Source: Bordetella parapertussis (GTDB lineage: Bacteria; Pseudomonadota; Gammaproteobacteria; Burkholderiales; Burkholderiaceae_C). From it: 8,096 nucleotides of DNA. The notes below the pieces were generated by a model that saw only the letters and a program-made list of their open reading frames with translations, was not told where the DNA came from and searched no databases. The stretch spans positions 1-8,096 of the forward strand of contig CAMDAN010000097.1 of assembly GCA_945888535.1 (NCBI GenBank), read 5' to 3'. Within the stretch, counting starts at the first letter, position 1. Each line of letters begins with the position of its first letter. Made by a program: the position numbers and the translations under genes. Of the stretch, positions 5,803 through 8,096 are shown piece by piece.

Positions 5803-5894
5803 GTGCTTGGTGGGAACGAAATTGACATTTGCAGGTCTTTTTTGCCTCACAGTGGCTCCGCATTTCATAAAAATATTGACAGCAAAAGGACATC

Positions 5895-8096
5895 ATGCAA
5901 TCTGTATCGCCCATTTCTACGCCCTCCGCCATCGCGATTCCCACAGAGATTCCTTTTTCTGAGGCGGCCTCCACCAGTCCCTTAGCCAATTACCAAATTA
6001 TTCGCCGCAACGGCGCGGTGGTTCCTTTTGAACCCAACAAGATTGCCATTGCCATCATGAAGGCCTCATTGGCCGTTCATGGAACCCAAGGCGCTGCATC
6101 CGCAAGCATTCGTGAGACGGTGGACTCGCTGACACAGCAAGTGATTCGCGCACTGGTGCGTTCTCGTCCAAGTGGCGGAACTTTTCACATTGAAGATGTG
6201 CAAGACCAAGTGGAACTCGGATTGATGCGCAGTGGAAACCACGAAGTCGCTCGCGCCTACGTGCTTTACCGCGAACGCCGCACCCAAGAACGCGCCAAGC
6301 AAGTCGCTCAAGTTGCGCCTGCCGCACCTTTATTGCACGTGATCGACCGCGGTCAACGTGTCGCTTTGGACATGCAAGCCCTGACCGAACGCATCCAAAC
6401 GGCGTGCTTTGGCTTAGGTGCGGACGTGAAGGCCGACCCCATCATTTCTGAGACGATGCGCAATCTGTATGACGGCGTTCCAGTGGATGAGGTTTATAAG
6501 GCGTCGATTTTGGCAGCCCGGACTTTGATTGAGAAAGACCCTGACTACACCTATGCCACAGCACGGCTGCTGTTTCACACTATTTCACGCGAGGTGCTTG
6601 GGCGCGATGTGGCCACAGCCGACATGCCAAAAGCCTATGCGGATTATTTTCCAGGTTTCATCAAAAAAGGAGTTGACTGCGAGCTGCTTGATGAAAAGCT
6701 TCTAGAGTTTGACTTGAAGCGCTTGGGTGGCGCATTGAAGGCGGAGAGAGATCTGCAGTTTGATTATTTGGGATTACAAACCCTCTACGACCGCTATTTC
6801 TTGCACGAAGGCAAAGTACGGATTGAACTCCCGCAAGCCTTTTTTATGCGCGTCGCAATGGGATTGTCATTGAATGAAACCGACCGCGAAGCCAGGGCCA
6901 TTGAGTTCTATGAAGTGCTTTCGTCTTTTGACTTTATGTCAAGCACACCTACTTTATTTAACAGTGGGACCTTGCGCTCTCAGTTGTCGTCTTGCTACCT
7001 GACAACAGTGCCTGATGATCTGGATGGAATTTACGAGTCCATCAAAGAAAACGCTCTGCTCTCTAAATATGCAGGCGGCCTAGGCAACGACTGGACACGT
7101 GTGCGAGCACTCGGCTCTCGTATCAAGGGGACCAACGGCGAATCACAAGGCGTGGTTCCTTTCTTGAAGGTCGTTAACGATACGGCCGTAGCGGTTAACC
7201 AAGGCGGAAAGCGCAAAGGCGCAGTCTGCACTTACTTGGAAACTTGGCACCTGGATATTGAAGAATTTCTCGAGTTGCGCAAAAACACGGGGGATGATCG
7301 CCGTCGTACTCACGACATGAATACCGCCAACTGGATTCCTGATTTGTTTATGCGCCGCGTGATGGAAAAAGGACAATGGACTTTGTTCTCTCCATCGAAT
7401 GTGCCTGACTTGCATGACAAGTTTGGAGCTGATTTTGAACAAGCCTATGTGGCATACGAAGAGCAAGCTGCCCGCGGCGAGATCAAGCCTTCGCGCACTT
7501 TGGAAGCGGCTGACTTGTGGCGCAAGATGTTGACCATGCTTTTTGAAACCGGTCATCCGTGGATCACTTTTAAAGATGCCTGTAACGTTCGCTCACCACA
7601 ACAGCACGCTGGCGTGGTTCACTCCTCGAATTTGTGTACTGAGATTACGCTCAATACATCAGACACCGAGACAGCCGTCTGCAATCTTGGCTCTGTCAAT
7701 TTATTACAGCATTTGAAGAATGGCGCGCTCGACCACGACAAACTCAAACGCACCATCACTACCGCAATGCGTATGCTCGACAACGTCATTGACATCAATT
7801 ACTACGCAGTCAAAAAAGCACGTGACTCCAATATGCGCCACCGCCCGGTCGGCATGGGCATCATGGCTTTCCAAGACAGCTTGTACGAATTGCGGATTCC
7901 TTACGCCAGCGATGCAGCTGTCAACTTTGCAGAGACGTCTATGGAAGCCATCAGCTATTACGCTTACTGGGCTTCTACCGAACTCGCACGTGAACGTGGC
8001 ACTTACTCGAGCTTTAAGGGCTCGCTGTGGGATCAAGGCATCTTGCCTTTTGACACGCTGGACTTGCTGGCCAAAGCACGTGGCGGCTACGTCGAC
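5895..8096 (+). CDS. nrdA: Class Ia ribonucleoside-diphosphate reductase, large (alpha) subunit NrdA (3' truncated by window)
   Basis: The first 734 codons of the catalytic subunit that reduces NDPs to dNDPs, using a tyrosyl radical from NrdB. The frame is open to the last base of the window. A Ser/Thr/Pro/Ala-rich extension (1-31) precedes an N-terminal ATP-cone (about 33-130, starting IIRRNGAVVPFEPNKI). A second, diverged ATP-cone (about 146-240) aligns with the single cone of E. coli NrdA. Redox and active-site residues are C367 (SQLSSCYL), the triad N579/C581/E583 (SNLCTEI) and C596 (AVCNLGS). The C367-C581 distance of 214 equals C225-C439 in E. coli. The radical-transfer tyrosines and the C-terminal redox cysteines lie beyond the window. 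ATG 5895 has AAAAGGA ending 4 nt upstream, and an in-frame stop at 5877 excludes an earlier start. Paired NrdR boxes upstream predict repression. nrdB is expected downstream but is not visible. Confidence 0.97.
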   Translation, partial: MQSVSPISTPSAIAIPTEIPFSEAASTSPLANYQIIRRNGAVVPFEPNKIAIAIMKASLAVHGTQGAASASIRETVDSLTQQVIRALVRSRPSGGTFHIEDVQDQVELGLMRSGNHEVARAYVLYRERRTQERAKQVAQVAPAAPLLHVIDRGQRVALDMQALTERIQTACFGLGADVKADPIISETMRNLYDGVPVDEVYKASILAARTLIEKDPDYTYATARLLFHTISREVLGRDVATADMPKAYADYFPGFIKKGVDCELLDEKLLEFDLKRLGGALKAERDLQFDYLGLQTLYDRYFLHEGKVRIELPQAFFMRVAMGLSLNETDREARAIEFYEVLSSFDFMSSTPTLFNSGTLRSQLSSCYLTTVPDDLDGIYESIKENALLSKYAGGLGNDWTRVRALGSRIKGTNGESQGVVPFLKVVNDTAVAVNQGGKRKGAVCTYLETWHLDIEEFLELRKNTGDDRRRTHDMNTANWIPDLFMRRVMEKGQWTLFSPSNVPDLHDKFGADFEQAYVAYEEQAARGEIKPSRTLEAADLWRKMLTMLFETGHPWITFKDACNVRSPQQHAGVVHSSNLCTEITLNTSDTETAVCNLGSVNLLQHLKNGALDHDKLKRTITTAMRMLDNVIDINYYAVKKARDSNMRHRPVGMGIMAFQDSLYELRIPYASDAAVNFAETSMEAISYYAYWASTELARERGTYSSFKGSLWDQGILPFDTLDLLAKARGGYVD

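Larger units (their letters stand above)
5534..5894. other. Intergenic region between ampD and nrdA (361 nt without a gene)
   Basis: No convincing coding sequence is present. The first part (5534-5611) is AT-rich with three overlapping or adjacent inverted repeats and T-runs. The middle (about 5612-5750) shows nothing clear beyond a short GTCTT/AAGAC dyad. The part from 5755 to 5805 carries the NrdR operator pair and a candidate promoter. From about 5807 to 5894 would be an nrdA leader of roughly 88 nt ending in the AAAAGGA ribosome binding site. Long open frames crossing this region on either strand resemble no known protein and have no ribosome binding site. Confidence 0.8.

Noticed and set aside
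5822..5827. Perfect TTGACA in the nrdA leader, and another at 5876-5881.
   Set aside because: No -10-like hexamer lies 16-18 nt downstream of the first. The second would start transcription inside nrdA. Both look like chance matches in AT-rich sequence.
5675..5989. Open frame of 104 codons (minus strand) and one of 60 codons (5803-5985, plus strand) crossing the nrdA upstream region.
   Set aside because: Both run through the NrdR operators and into nrdA in other frames, with no ribosome binding site, no domain and no family resemblance.
1..8096. Search for mobile elements, CRISPR arrays, prophage or defence genes.
   Set aside because: No transposase, integrase, array-like spaced repeats, attachment-site duplication of the tRNA 3' end or unusual gene composition was seen. 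All genes are core housekeeping types.

Overview
The window looks like core chromosome of a betaproteobacterium, most likely order Burkholderiales and close to Comamonadaceae (for example Limnohabitans- or Rhodoferax-like). This rests on the protein sequences and on the gene order ffh / ccsA-like / PP0621-family / ampD / nrdA. I judged it by eye, without a database search. No transposase, integrase, phage gene, CRISPR array or foreign-looking stretch was seen. Nothing here qualifies as a wholly new system.

Layout. Positions 67-846 (+) encode an enoyl-CoA hydratase of the crotonase family. A CAU-anticodon tRNA (926-1002) follows, closed by a strong intrinsic terminator (1011-1044). Next is miaB (1125-2471, +), the tRNA methylthiotransferase. 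It converges on ffh (2468-3832, -), the SRP54 GTPase, and the two stop codons overlap in one TTAA. Divergent from ffh is a compact + strand operon: a CcsA/YpjD-type membrane protein (3920-4723), a 74-residue membrane-anchored protein with a CxxC...CxxxH motif (4720-4944), and ampD (4934-5533). Consecutive genes in this operon overlap by 4 and 11 nt.

After a 361-nt gene-free stretch comes nrdA (5895 to the window end, truncated), the large subunit of class Ia ribonucleotide reductase. The gene-free stretch holds AT-rich inverted repeats next to ampD. It also holds a good pair of NrdR boxes, 32 bp centre to centre, arranged around a candidate nrdA promoter.

Functionally the genes are housekeeping: fatty acyl-CoA oxidation, tRNA supply and modification, membrane protein targeting, peptidoglycan recycling and deoxyribonucleotide synthesis. 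The points most worth a second look are: (1) the tandem NrdR operator at nrdA; (2) the duplicated ATP-cone of NrdA, whose inner copy looks degenerate; (3) the translationally coupled small zinc-ribbon-like protein before AmpD; (4) -10-like hexamers right next to the miaB and ccsA start codons, suggesting leaderless mRNAs; and (5) an out-of-frame tandem repeat inside ampD.
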